A model generated the notes under the pieces. That model saw only the letters and a list, made by a program, of their open reading frames with translations. It searched no databases and was not told the origin of the DNA. Of a stretch of DNA of 6,323 bases, positions 1 to 6,323 are shown in pieces (the first letter of the stretch is position 1; each line of letters begins with the position of its first letter). A program made the translations under genes and the position numbers. The stretch comes from Spirochaetales bacterium (GTDB taxonomy: Bacteria > Spirochaetota > Spirochaetia > DSM-27196 > SKKC01), in contig SKKC01000294.1 of the NCBI GenBank assembly GCA_007121695.1, positions 1-6,323 on the forward strand, given 5' to 3'.

Positions 1-2
1 TG

Positions 3-1238
3 TGCACAATTACACGGGTACGGGCTGTCATGACGGCACCCGAAGGTATCGACCTGGTCATAGTCGTTGTTGAAACATCAGATACCGCTGTAACCGGCTA
101 CGGCTGCGCGACGTTCACGCAGCGAGCCAGCGCCGTGGTCGAGGTCGTCGAACGCTATCTGAACCCGCTTCTGTCGGGTCGGGATGCGTCGCGCATCGAA
201 GATCTCTGGCGTCTCATGAACGCGAACAGCTACTGGCGGAGCGGGCCGGTGCTGAACAACGCCATCGGCGGCGTAGACATGGCCCTCTGGGATATCAAGG
301 GCAAACTGGCCGATATGCCGGTCTACGAGCTGCTCGGTGGAGCGTGCAGAGACAGGGTCGACGTATACCGCCACGCAGACGGTGCTACGCGTTCGGAGCT
401 AACCCGGCGCGCCGGGATACTTCGTGACGAAGGGCACCGTTACATTCGCTGTCAACTCGGTGGATACGGCGCGGCCGGCGCCATGACGCGATCTGCCGAT
501 GCGGAGAGTTCGACCGAATCGCGTGCTGCGTCCGAGGGTCCCGAGCGGGACGACCGGGTTTCCATCGATCCTGACAGATACATGCGCCTGACGGTAGACA
601 TGCTCGTCCGGATGCGGGAGGAGCTCGGTCCGGAAATTCACCTGCTGCACGATGTTCACGAACGTGTTCCCGCCGGACAGATCGCCCGGTTTGCGTCACA
701 GCTTGACGAGGTGGGGCTGTTCTTTCTCGAAGACCCCGTGTCGCCCGATCAGTGGCCGTGGTTGCGCGAAATACGCCGGCATTCGGTGACTCCCATTGCG
801 CTTGGCGAACTGTTCACCGGTCCCGAACAGTGGATGCCCGTTATTCAGGAGCGTCTCATAGACTTTATTCGGGTACACCTGAGTCACATCGGAGGACTTA
901 CGCCTGCGCGAAAACTTGCAGCGCTCTGCGAGGCCTATGGAATCCGGACCGCATGGCACGGACCAGGCGACTGCTCGCCGTTCGGGCACGCGGCGAACAT
1001 ACATCTGGACTTCGCTGTTCCCAATTTCGGCATACAGGAGCTCTACGAACCGGGTCCGGTCATGTATTCGATTTTTCCCGGTATGGTCGAAGTGGAACAC
1101 GGTGCGGTGCTGCCACCGCAGCGCCCGGGTCTTGGCGTTGATTTCGTGGAGGACCTGGCACGGGAGTATCCTCCACGTCTTGAGCCTCCCCGGTGGACCC
1201 GCACCCGCGGACCGGACGGAACGCTTCTGTATCCCTGA
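3..1238 (+). CDS. Sugar-acid dehydratase, enolase superfamily (mannonate dehydratase/RspA subgroup), 5'-partial
   Basis: This is probably a Mg-dependent cytoplasmic enzyme that dehydrates a sugar acid to a 2-keto-3-deoxy acid. The frame is open from base 3, and the residues before the Met at base 30 (TITRVRAV) look like the usual first strand of the family. The true start is therefore left of the window and that Met is internal. Numbering from it, the N-terminal capping domain includes VDMALWDIKGK (82-92) and YELLGG (99-104). The barrel carries metal ligands Asp208 (LLHDVHER, with acid His210), Glu234 (FLEDP) and Glu260 (LGE), then WHGPGD (309-314) and NFGIQE (332-337). These motifs are typical of the mannonate dehydratase subgroup. 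Residues 153-176 form a Ser/Glu/Arg-rich stretch in a loop that varies across the subgroup. The base Tyr expected 12 residues after Arg140 is absent (Met152), so substrate and rate are open. Family assignment is firm; mannonate or gluconate as substrate is only a guess. Confidence 0.9.
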   Translation, partial: CTITRVRAVMTAPEGIDLVIVVVETSDTAVTGYGCATFTQRASAVVEVVERYLNPLLSGRDASRIEDLWRLMNANSYWRSGPVLNNAIGGVDMALWDIKGKLADMPVYELLGGACRDRVDVYRHADGATRSELTRRAGILRDEGHRYIRCQLGGYGAAGAMTRSADAESSTESRAASEGPERDDRVSIDPDRYMRLTVDMLVRMREELGPEIHLLHDVHERVPAGQIARFASQLDEVGLFFLEDPVSPDQWPWLREIRRHSVTPIALGELFTGPEQWMPVIQERLIDFIRVHLSHIGGLTPARKLAALCEAYGIRTAWHGPGDCSPFGHAANIHLDFAVPNFGIQELYEPGPVMYSIFPGMVEVEHGAVLPPQRPGLGVDFVEDLAREYPPRLEPPRWTRTRGPDGTLLYP

Positions 1239-1246
1239 CACACACT

Positions 1247-1251
1247 GGAGG
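1247..1251 (+). promoter_or_regulatory. Ribosome binding site of the lactonase gene
   Basis: A full GGAGG lies 9 nt before the ATG at 1261. It decides the start: the in-frame ATG at 1252 directly abuts the GGAGG and is too close to use. The reading frame also extends far upstream inside the dehydratase gene, but in a frame that matches no family there. The chosen start gives the N-terminus MRFFVGGYT, which is typical of the lactonase family. Confidence 0.85.
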
Positions 1252-1260
1252 ATGGTTCCC

Positions 1261-2319
1261 ATGCGCTTTTTCGTTGGCGGGTACACACAAGATATTCGCC
1301 TGGTCGAACTCGACGCGACCGACAGTTCGTTTCGGGTTCTGGCAACGGCGGAGACCCCGGCGAACGCCTCGTTTCTTGCCTGGGTTCCACAGACGGGCAT
1401 GCTGTACGCAACCGTTGAAACAGGTTCCACCCCCGCAGACTCGGGTGGCCTCGCTGCGTACCGGCTGTATGCGTCGGGGGCCCTGACCCTCGTCTCGAAG
1501 ACCGACAGCTGCGGTGCTGCGCCCTGCCACCTTGCCGTCGACGCGGGAACGGAACTGGTCGTTGCGGCCAACTACACCGGAGGGAGCGTCACAGCTGTCG
1601 CGCTCCACGACGACGGGACCTTTGCGGAGCAGCTCGCCTGCGTTCAGCATCAGGGTTCGGGTCCGGTTACGTCACGTCAGGAGGCGGCGCACGCGCATTC
1701 GGCGCATATCGAACCGCACTCGGGTGGTGTGTACGTCTGCGACCTCGGCACGGATACGATACAGCGGTACGAGCTGGCAGCGTTCCGATCGGTCGACCGG
1801 GAGCGTCCGGAGTCTGCGGCCGGGACGATCGCGATGCGCCTCAGCCCCGGATCGGGGCCCCGGCATATCGCGTTTTCCGACGATGGCCGGCACGCATACG
1901 TGATTACGGAACTCGCGAACACCGTTATTTTCTGCGAACACGATATCGAACAGGGAATCCTGACGCAGCTGCAGGAACTGCCACTGCTGCCGGGGACCCA
2001 CGATGGTGGTGCGCTCGCAGCGGAGATAGCACTGCACCCGAGCGGGAAGTTCCTGTATGCCTCTGTGCGGGGCCCCGATCGAATTGTCGTGTTCGAACGT
2101 GACGCGAGCCGTGGACTGATAACCCCGGCAGGATCGTTTTCCAGCGGCGGCTCCTGGCCGAGGCACCTTCACCTGACTCACGACGGTGACAGCATGCTCG
2201 TCGCGAACGAGAGAAGCGACCGTGTGTGCCTCTTCACGATCGATTCGCAGAGCGGAATCGGGATCCCGGCAAAGCAGTTTCTCGACACGCCCGCACCGAG
2301 CTGTGTGATACCGCTATGA
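1261..2319 (+). CDS. Lactonase of the 6-phosphogluconolactonase (YbhE/Pgl) beta-propeller family
   Basis: This is a 352-residue protein, close to the usual 330-350 of the family, with no signal peptide, so it is cytoplasmic. It likely hydrolyses a sugar lactone to the free acid. The opening MRFFVGGYT, HAHSAHIEP (143-152), the blade repeats GPRHIAFSDDGRHAYVITEL (199-218), IALHPSGKFLYASVRG (256-271) and PRHLHLTHDGDSMLVANE (300-317), and the end SCVIPL are family hallmarks. The conserved EAAHAH and the PRH repeats are thought to line the active site. The gene follows the dehydratase by 22 nt and overlaps the dehydrogenase by ATGA, so all three are probably co-transcribed. Family members act on 6-phosphogluconolactone, and some are suspected to act on unphosphorylated lactones. 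The neighbours (an acid dehydratase and an oxidoreductase, no kinase) favour an unphosphorylated substrate, but this is inference. A 3-carboxymuconate cyclase-like role is an alternative. Confidence 0.9.
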   Translation: MRFFVGGYTQDIRLVELDATDSSFRVLATAETPANASFLAWVPQTGMLYATVETGSTPADSGGLAAYRLYASGALTLVSKTDSCGAAPCHLAVDAGTELVVAANYTGGSVTAVALHDDGTFAEQLACVQHQGSGPVTSRQEAAHAHSAHIEPHSGGVYVCDLGTDTIQRYELAAFRSVDRERPESAAGTIAMRLSPGSGPRHIAFSDDGRHAYVITELANTVIFCEHDIEQGILTQLQELPLLPGTHDGGALAAEIALHPSGKFLYASVRGPDRIVVFERDASRGLITPAGSFSSGGSWPRHLHLTHDGDSMLVANERSDRVCLFTIDSQSGIGIPAKQFLDTPAPSCVIPL

Positions 2320-3344
2320 ACGTCCTTGTAACGGGAGGAACCGGTGCGGTCGGCCATGCCGCGGTGAGCCTGCTTGCAGGGCAGGGGTACTCGGTAACCG
2401 TCGTGGGCAGGCAGGAAGGCCTTCCTGTTCCTGCCGGCAGGTACGTCGCCTGCGACATTACCGACTATGAATCGCTTGAATCGGTTATCGCGGGGCACGA
2501 TGCCATCGTGCACCTTGCCGCGTATAACTCTCCCGTCGGCGTCTCCGGCAGGGATGTCTTCCGGGTCAATTCCCTCGGCACCTTCAATGTGTTCGAAGCG
2601 GCTGCCCGGCTCGGTGTCCGCCGCGTTGTCGGGGCGAGTTCCATTAACGCCGTCGGGTACTTTTTTGGCGACCGCAGCGTCCCACTGGAATATCTTCCGA
2701 TTGATGAAGCCCATGCAGTGCTCGCGACCGACGCGTACAGCTTTTCCAAGCAGTCCATGGAGGCAATCGGGTCGTACTTCTGGGAGCGCGATCGGATCGC
2801 GAGCGTCATGCTCCGCCTGCCTGGAGTCATTCCGCACGACGACATCCTCGAAAACCGTGAGCGGTACGCGACATACGACCCGGCGATCATTGACCGTTTC
2901 CTGGAGATGTCAGCCGACGAGAGACAGAGCGAACTCGCGCGGCTTCAGGCGGAATACGACGCGTTCCGCAGGCGCAATCGAAGCGACGAGCATCGTGGGA
3001 CCGGCTGGTGGGCACGACCGGATTCGGCGTGCAGGCTCAGTCTGGACGAGCTGCGTTTCATGCATCACAAGGTCAATTTTTTCACCTACGTGGACGAGCT
3101 TGATTGTGCGCAGGCCATCCTTCGTGGTCTCGTGGCAGACTACACCGGCAGCCACCCGCTGTTCATTAACGCGCACCGGAACGCCCTGGGGATATCCCTC
3201 GCAGATCTCGGAAAGCTGTACGACGCTGACAGACCAGACATCCGGCCGACACGGCCTGGCGACACATCGGCGGTATCAATCGATCGGGCACGCGAACGTA
3301 TAGGGTTTGAACCCCGGTGGGTCCTGCCCGACGGAAGCAATTGA
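2316..3344 (+). CDS. NAD(P)-dependent sugar dehydrogenase/epimerase, extended SDR family
   Basis: This is a 342-residue Rossmann-fold enzyme. It has the nucleotide motif TGGTGAVG (6-13), an acidic adenine contact in CDITD (46-50), HLAAY (66-70), the catalytic Ser in GASSINAVG (106-114, Ser109) and YSFSK (Tyr141, Lys145). The triad is complete, so the protein should be active. The second strand ends in VVGRQ (29-33), with Gly-Arg instead of an acidic residue, which leans toward NADP(H). Residues about 175-250 form a long, charged, Arg/Glu-rich segment before FFTYVDELDCAQAI (255-268), which restores the family pattern. This makes it longer than uronate dehydrogenases (about 265). The ATG overlaps the lactonase stop (ATGA), so translation is probably coupled; there is no strong ribosome site of its own. 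Context suggests it oxidises a sugar or uronate to a lactone, but a sugar epimerase or reductase is equally possible from sequence. Confidence 0.88.
   Translation: MNVLVTGGTGAVGHAAVSLLAGQGYSVTVVGRQEGLPVPAGRYVACDITDYESLESVIAGHDAIVHLAAYNSPVGVSGRDVFRVNSLGTFNVFEAAARLGVRRVVGASSINAVGYFFGDRSVPLEYLPIDEAHAVLATDAYSFSKQSMEAIGSYFWERDRIASVMLRLPGVIPHDDILENRERYATYDPAIIDRFLEMSADERQSELARLQAEYDAFRRRNRSDEHRGTGWWARPDSACRLSLDELRFMHHKVNFFTYVDELDCAQAILRGLVADYTGSHPLFINAHRNALGISLADLGKLYDADRPDIRPTRPGDTSAVSIDRARERIGFEPRWVLPDGSN
2412..2441. repeat. Two adjacent perfect palindromes inside the dehydrogenase gene
   Basis: CAGGAAGGCCTTCCTG at 2412-2427 is a perfect 16-bp inverted repeat without a loop. CCTGCCGGCAGG at 2430-2441 is a perfect 12-bp one. 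Two bases separate them, and the upstream GGGCAGG could pair with the second. They encode the stretch around QEGLPVPAG just after the second beta strand. No T-run follows, so this is not a standard terminator. It may be chance in GC-rich coding sequence or a protein-binding site. Confidence 0.5.
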
Positions 3345-3375
3345 CAGACCGTTTCCAGATGCCAACAATCAGGGT

Positions 3376-3459
3376 ATGACACGTACGAACACGCCGACGA
3401 GATACGCGGCGGTTGCAGGCGGTATCTGCATCGCCGTTCTGTTTTTTACCCTTGCCTGC
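3376..3459 (+). other. Lipoprotein signal peptide and lipobox of the GGT homologue
   Basis: Residues 1-28 comprise Arg3 and Arg9, a hydrophobic core (AAVAGGICIAVLFF) and the lipobox T-L-A-C, with the modified Cys at 3457-3459. The +2 residue is Gly, not Asp, so inner-membrane retention by the E. coli rule is not expected. A Ser/Thr/Pro-rich linker of about 25 residues follows before the GGT fold. Confidence 0.82.
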
Positions 3460-5178
3460 GGGAACGATGCATCAACGGCCGCCCCCTCCGGGGAAGCTCC
3501 CGAGCCGATATCAGTGCCACAGGTCCCGACTCCGGGTGGATACGCGGTGACGAGTGCCCATTATCTGGCGACGGAAGCGGGGCTCGAGATTCTGGAAGCC
3601 GGTGGCACCGCAGCCGACGCTGCGTTTGCTGTTGCCGCGGCGCTCAGCGTCGTCGATCCCTACCTCTCGAGCGTACTCGGTGGAGGCACCTGGGCGCTGT
3701 ACTTCGATGCCACGACCGGGCAGGTCACGAGCCTCGACGCCGTCGGTCCGGCTGGATCGCTGCTCGACGTCGACGACTACGCTGCACGATCGCTCGAGTT
3801 CGGTGCGCACCAGGCGGTTGTGCCCGGTGCCTGGGACGGCTGGATGCTCTGGCTTCGGGAATACGGGCGACTGGATCTCGGTGATGTGCTGGCTCCCGCG
3901 ATGCGATTTGCCGAGGACGGTTTTCCGGTGACGCCGGTTATGGCGTCCAGATTTCAGGCGCGTCGACAGAACATCGAAACGTGGCCGGATACCGCCGCCA
4001 CCTACCTGCAGGACGACGGCCGCATACCCGAAGAGGGAGACACGATCCGCATTCCGGACATGGCGCAGACCTTTCGTGAACTGGTCGCGATCTACAACGA
4101 CGGGCTTGCCGGCGGACGAGGCGCTGCGGTGCAGGCCGCGCGAGACCATTTCTACCGCGGTCCGTTCGCGCAGGCCATCGTGGACTTTACCGGGGAACTC
4201 GGCGGATACCTGACGCTGGAAGATTTTCATGGCTTTGAAGCGCAGATCGTCGAACCCATATCAATCGACTACAACGGGATAGAGGTGTTTCAGAACCCGC
4301 CGAACAGCCAGGGCATTACGCAGCTGCTCGCACTGAACGTCCTGAAAGACTACGACTTTAGCCGGTTTTCCGTGGACTCAGCGGATGCCGTGCATGTACA
4401 GGTAGAGGCGATTAAGCTGGCATTTGCCGATCGGTACCATCATGTCGGCGACCCGGATTTCGTAGAGGTGCCAGTCGCCGAACTGCTCTCTGACGAGTAC
4501 GCAGCCTCCCAGCGGCAACGTATCAGCATGGATTCGGTCCTCGAGTGGCCGCTTGAAAACCAGCTCGCCGCCGATCGTCTGTCTGCGGTCGTCGCCATGC
4601 ACCCGGACGACGGGAATACCACGACCTTTCACGTAATCGACGGCGAGGGAAACGCTGCCGCGGTCACCACGAGTCTTGGCTACCAGCTGATGGTGGTCGG
4701 CGATACCGGGATACACCTGAACAACCGCATGCGCATGTTTTCCATTGATCCGAACGAACCGAACTTCATGGAACCTGGAAAGCGCGTGCGACATACCAGC
4801 AACCCCTATATGGCACTCCGCGACGGCCAGCCCTATATTCTCGGCGGAAACACCGGAAACGACATGCAGTCGCAGGGTCAGGTGCAGCAGTTCATTGCCG
4901 TCGTGGAGTTCGGCGCAACCGCACAGGAAGCGGTGGAGCGGCCGCGATTCGAGTCACGCGCGTTTCCGCAGGGTATTCCTCCGTACGCCGTGCACAACGA
5001 TCTGCGCTTCGAGGACGGGTTTGCCGGGCATGTGATACGCGATCTGCAAGCGCGGGGACACGTTATCGGCGAGGGAGTGCTTGCCGGTTCGGCCGCCATG
5101 CTTGTCGTGGATCATGAGACGGGCGAGATACAGGCTGGCGCCGACCCGCGAGGTGACGGTACTGGCGTCGTGCGTTAG
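3376..5178 (+). CDS. Exported lipoprotein of the gamma-glutamyltransferase family, altered substrate site
   Basis: This is a 600-residue Ntn-hydrolase precursor, near the usual 570-600. The ATG at 3376 gives a positive N-terminus, a hydrophobic stretch (11-27) and a lipobox TLAC with Cys28; the alternative TTG at 3307 would bury the signal. The family core follows: AAFAVAAALSVVDPYLSSV (83-101), GGGTWALYF (103-111) and NPPNSQG (318-324). The autoprocessing site is Thr415 in GNTTTFHVID, giving a small subunit of 186 residues, as in known GGTs. LGGNTGND (489-496) and GADPRGDG near the end complete the family pattern. Oddities: the Arg of the usual GRAP/FRE motif appears to be Pro125 (LDAVGPAGS), and the SPGG-like motif reads NTGN. 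Both normally hold the gamma-glutamyl group, so true glutathione cleavage is doubtful. It likely self-cleaves and hydrolyses another amide or ester at the outer face of the cell. It sits 31 nt after the dehydrogenase, probably in the same operon. Confidence 0.9.
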   Translation: MTRTNTPTRYAAVAGGICIAVLFFTLACGNDASTAAPSGEAPEPISVPQVPTPGGYAVTSAHYLATEAGLEILEAGGTAADAAFAVAAALSVVDPYLSSVLGGGTWALYFDATTGQVTSLDAVGPAGSLLDVDDYAARSLEFGAHQAVVPGAWDGWMLWLREYGRLDLGDVLAPAMRFAEDGFPVTPVMASRFQARRQNIETWPDTAATYLQDDGRIPEEGDTIRIPDMAQTFRELVAIYNDGLAGGRGAAVQAARDHFYRGPFAQAIVDFTGELGGYLTLEDFHGFEAQIVEPISIDYNGIEVFQNPPNSQGITQLLALNVLKDYDFSRFSVDSADAVHVQVEAIKLAFADRYHHVGDPDFVEVPVAELLSDEYAASQRQRISMDSVLEWPLENQLAADRLSAVVAMHPDDGNTTTFHVIDGEGNAAAVTTSLGYQLMVVGDTGIHLNNRMRMFSIDPNEPNFMEPGKRVRHTSNPYMALRDGQPYILGGNTGNDMQSQGQVQQFIAVVEFGATAQEAVERPRFESRAFPQGIPPYAVHNDLRFEDGFAGHVIRDLQARGHVIGEGVLAGSAAMLVVDHETGEIQAGADPRGDGTGVVR

Positions 5179-6323
5179 GCTTCTGACTCGCGAACGAAGA
5201 ACAGAAAGTAGAGCAGGGACAGTCCGACGAGTGCTGCACATATCGCCATGAGCACACGGCTGTCCCATAGATCCAGAACGATACCCGAAAGCGGCCCGCC
5301 AACGGCGATCCCCGCCGCGCGCGTAATCTGCTGTATGTTCTGGTAGGTTGCACGCATGTCGGGGTGGGCGAAGTCGTCGGTCATTCGAATGCTTCCAATG
5401 TGTATCAGCGCGTATCCCACGCCGTGGAGGCTGCTTGCGAGAATGAAGGTCCACGCAGCCGGGGTTCCAGCCAGCACGACGAAGAGCAGGAGCTTGATCA
5501 TCTGTGCGACAAGGCCAATGCAGATAATTCCCTTCAGGCCGAATCTTCGCGCCAGAGCTCCTGCCTTCAGCATGACCGGCAACTCGGGCAGCGCAGAAAC
5601 ACCGAATACGAGCCCCATGACGATATATCCGGCGTTGATATCGTCAAGAAAATACCCGGTAAACAGGAAGGCGCTGTAGATCGCCATGGACGAGATAAAG
5701 GTAAACAGCACGAAATGCCGAAAGGGCCGGTTATCTTTGAGGTGGTGCCAGGGTATGCGAATGCGCTGCAGTTGTGCCGGCATTTTTCCGTGTGCGACCA
5801 GCGCGACTGCGAGAAAGGCCATGCCATGCAGTACGACTGTCAGACCTATCATGCCGGTGGCAGCGAGCAGGATTCCGATCCCGACGGCGGCGATAATAAA
5901 GCCGACCGATCCGAATACCCGGTACCGGCCGTATTCGCTTACGTCACCAATGGTGTCCTGCAGGAATTTCAGGGTCCGGGTGTCGATAAGCGACGGTATG
6001 GGGCGCGAAAAGAACCCTGCAGCCATTATGCCGACGGCGACGAGACCGGTGAGAAGCCAGAAGGGGGCGTCGGACAGAAACGCGGGAATCGCGAGCACCG
6101 TGGCGCCAGCGACACCTGCGAGCGCGCAAATCGTCAGGACCCCGCTGTCGAGGCGGTACCTGTCGGCGAAGATACCAGCCACGGGTGCCCCGAGCATGCC
6201 CAGTGCCTGGTTCAGAAACACCATTAGGCCAATCAGGTTGTTCGCCGGACTACCGTCGGGCCGCACCAGTACCTGAGACAGAAACAGGGTCATGTATGGG
6301 ATAAACGCGCCGATTCCGAAGAA
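5175..6323 (-). CDS. MFS permease, LacY/HcaT-like (MFS_1_like) family, 5'-partial
   Basis: This is an inner-membrane secondary transporter, probably a proton symporter for a sugar or small organic acid. The frame is open to the right edge, and FFGIGAFIPYMTLFLSQ at the edge is the first membrane helix. The Met at 6293 is thus internal and the start is missing. The visible 382 residues hold about 12 hydrophobic segments. Counting from the edge, the loop 2-3 motif is FADRY (52-56), then RPIPSLID (107-114) and YGRYRVFGSVGFI (131-143), a pattern typical of this subfamily. The central loop is basic (QRIRIPWHHLKDNRPFR, 186-202). An acidic Glu247 lies in a membrane segment (PELPVM). The C-terminal half has LHGVGYALIHIGS (299-311). 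It converges on the GGT gene and overlaps its stop by 4 nt, so it has its own promoter outside the window. The substrate is unknown; the neighbours hint at a carbohydrate. Confidence 0.9.
   Translation of the reverse strand, partial: FFGIGAFIPYMTLFLSQVLVRPDGSPANNLIGLMVFLNQALGMLGAPVAGIFADRYRLDSGVLTICALAGVAGATVLAIPAFLSDAPFWLLTGLVAVGIMAAGFFSRPIPSLIDTRTLKFLQDTIGDVSEYGRYRVFGSVGFIIAAVGIGILLAATGMIGLTVVLHGMAFLAVALVAHGKMPAQLQRIRIPWHHLKDNRPFRHFVLFTFISSMAIYSAFLFTGYFLDDINAGYIVMGLVFGVSALPELPVMLKAGALARRFGLKGIICIGLVAQMIKLLLFVVLAGTPAAWTFILASSLHGVGYALIHIGSIRMTDDFAHPDMRATYQNIQQITRAAGIAVGGPLSGIVLDLWDSRVLMAICAALVGLSLLYFLFFVRESEA

Noticed and set aside
30..32. ATG at 30 as the start of the dehydratase gene
   Set aside because: The frame is open to base 3, and the upstream residues TITRVRAV match the family's first beta strand. 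Starting at 30 would delete part of it, so the gene is taken as cut by the window edge.
916..1260. An upstream extension of the lactonase frame to base 916
   Set aside because: The 115 extra residues lie inside the dehydratase gene in another frame and resemble no family. The strong GGAGG and typical N-terminus place the start at 1261.
696..1571. A 291-codon - strand frame spanning the dehydratase and lactonase
   Set aside because: It crosses two well-supported genes, shows Arg/Ser/Pro-rich composition typical of antisense frames and has no recognisable motif.
3307..3375. TTG at 3307 as the start of the GGT gene
   Set aside because: It overlaps the end of the dehydrogenase and would put 23 polar residues ahead of the signal peptide. 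The ATG at 3376 leaves a proper lipoprotein signal, though the AGGG before it is poorly spaced.
3345..3375. Terminator or promoter between the dehydrogenase and GGT genes
   Set aside because: The 31-nt gap has no stem-loop with a T-run and is too short for a convincing promoter, so co-transcription is assumed.
5364..6227. A 287-codon + strand frame opposite the permease
   Set aside because: Its translation is polar, His/Gln/Gly-rich and without family motifs, and the opposite strand encodes a clear multi-helix transporter. It is an antisense shadow of GC-rich coding.

Overview
The window is densely coding (about 98 %) and GC-rich (around 60 % by eye). It holds five protein genes and no RNA gene, insertion sequence, CRISPR array or phage feature that I can see. 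The organism cannot be named. A diderm bacterium is the best guess, because one product has a lipoprotein signal and the codon use is uniformly GC-rich.

The first four genes lie on the + strand in tight order and look like one operon. (1) A sugar-acid dehydratase of the enolase superfamily (mannonate dehydratase/RspA subgroup) whose 5' end lies outside the window. (2) After 22 nt and a clear GGAGG ribosome site, a seven-bladed-propeller lactonase of the 6-phosphogluconolactonase (YbhE/Pgl) type. (3) Overlapping it by an ATGA, an extended short-chain dehydrogenase (NAD(P)-dependent epimerase/dehydratase family). (4) After 31 nt, an exported lipoprotein of the gamma-glutamyltransferase (GGT) Ntn-hydrolase family. 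The fifth gene is on the - strand: an MFS permease of the LacY/HcaT-like type. It converges on the GGT gene with a 4-nt overlap of stop codons and runs off the right edge, so its start is missing.

Read as a pathway, genes 3, 2 and 1 could catalyse successive steps: oxidation of a free sugar or uronate to a lactone, lactone hydrolysis to the acid, and dehydration to a 2-keto-3-deoxy acid. The permease would bring the substrate in. No 2-keto-3-deoxy-acid kinase, aldolase or regulator is in view, and the substrate cannot be read from sequence.

The oddest member is the GGT homologue. It keeps the autoprocessing Thr but appears to lack the Arg and the SPGG-like motif that bind a gamma-glutamyl group, so it may cleave another amide or ester outside the cytoplasm. 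The dehydratase also departs from well-studied mannonate dehydratases: the base Tyr is not at its expected place, and a Pro sits at the position I recall as separating low- from high-activity members.
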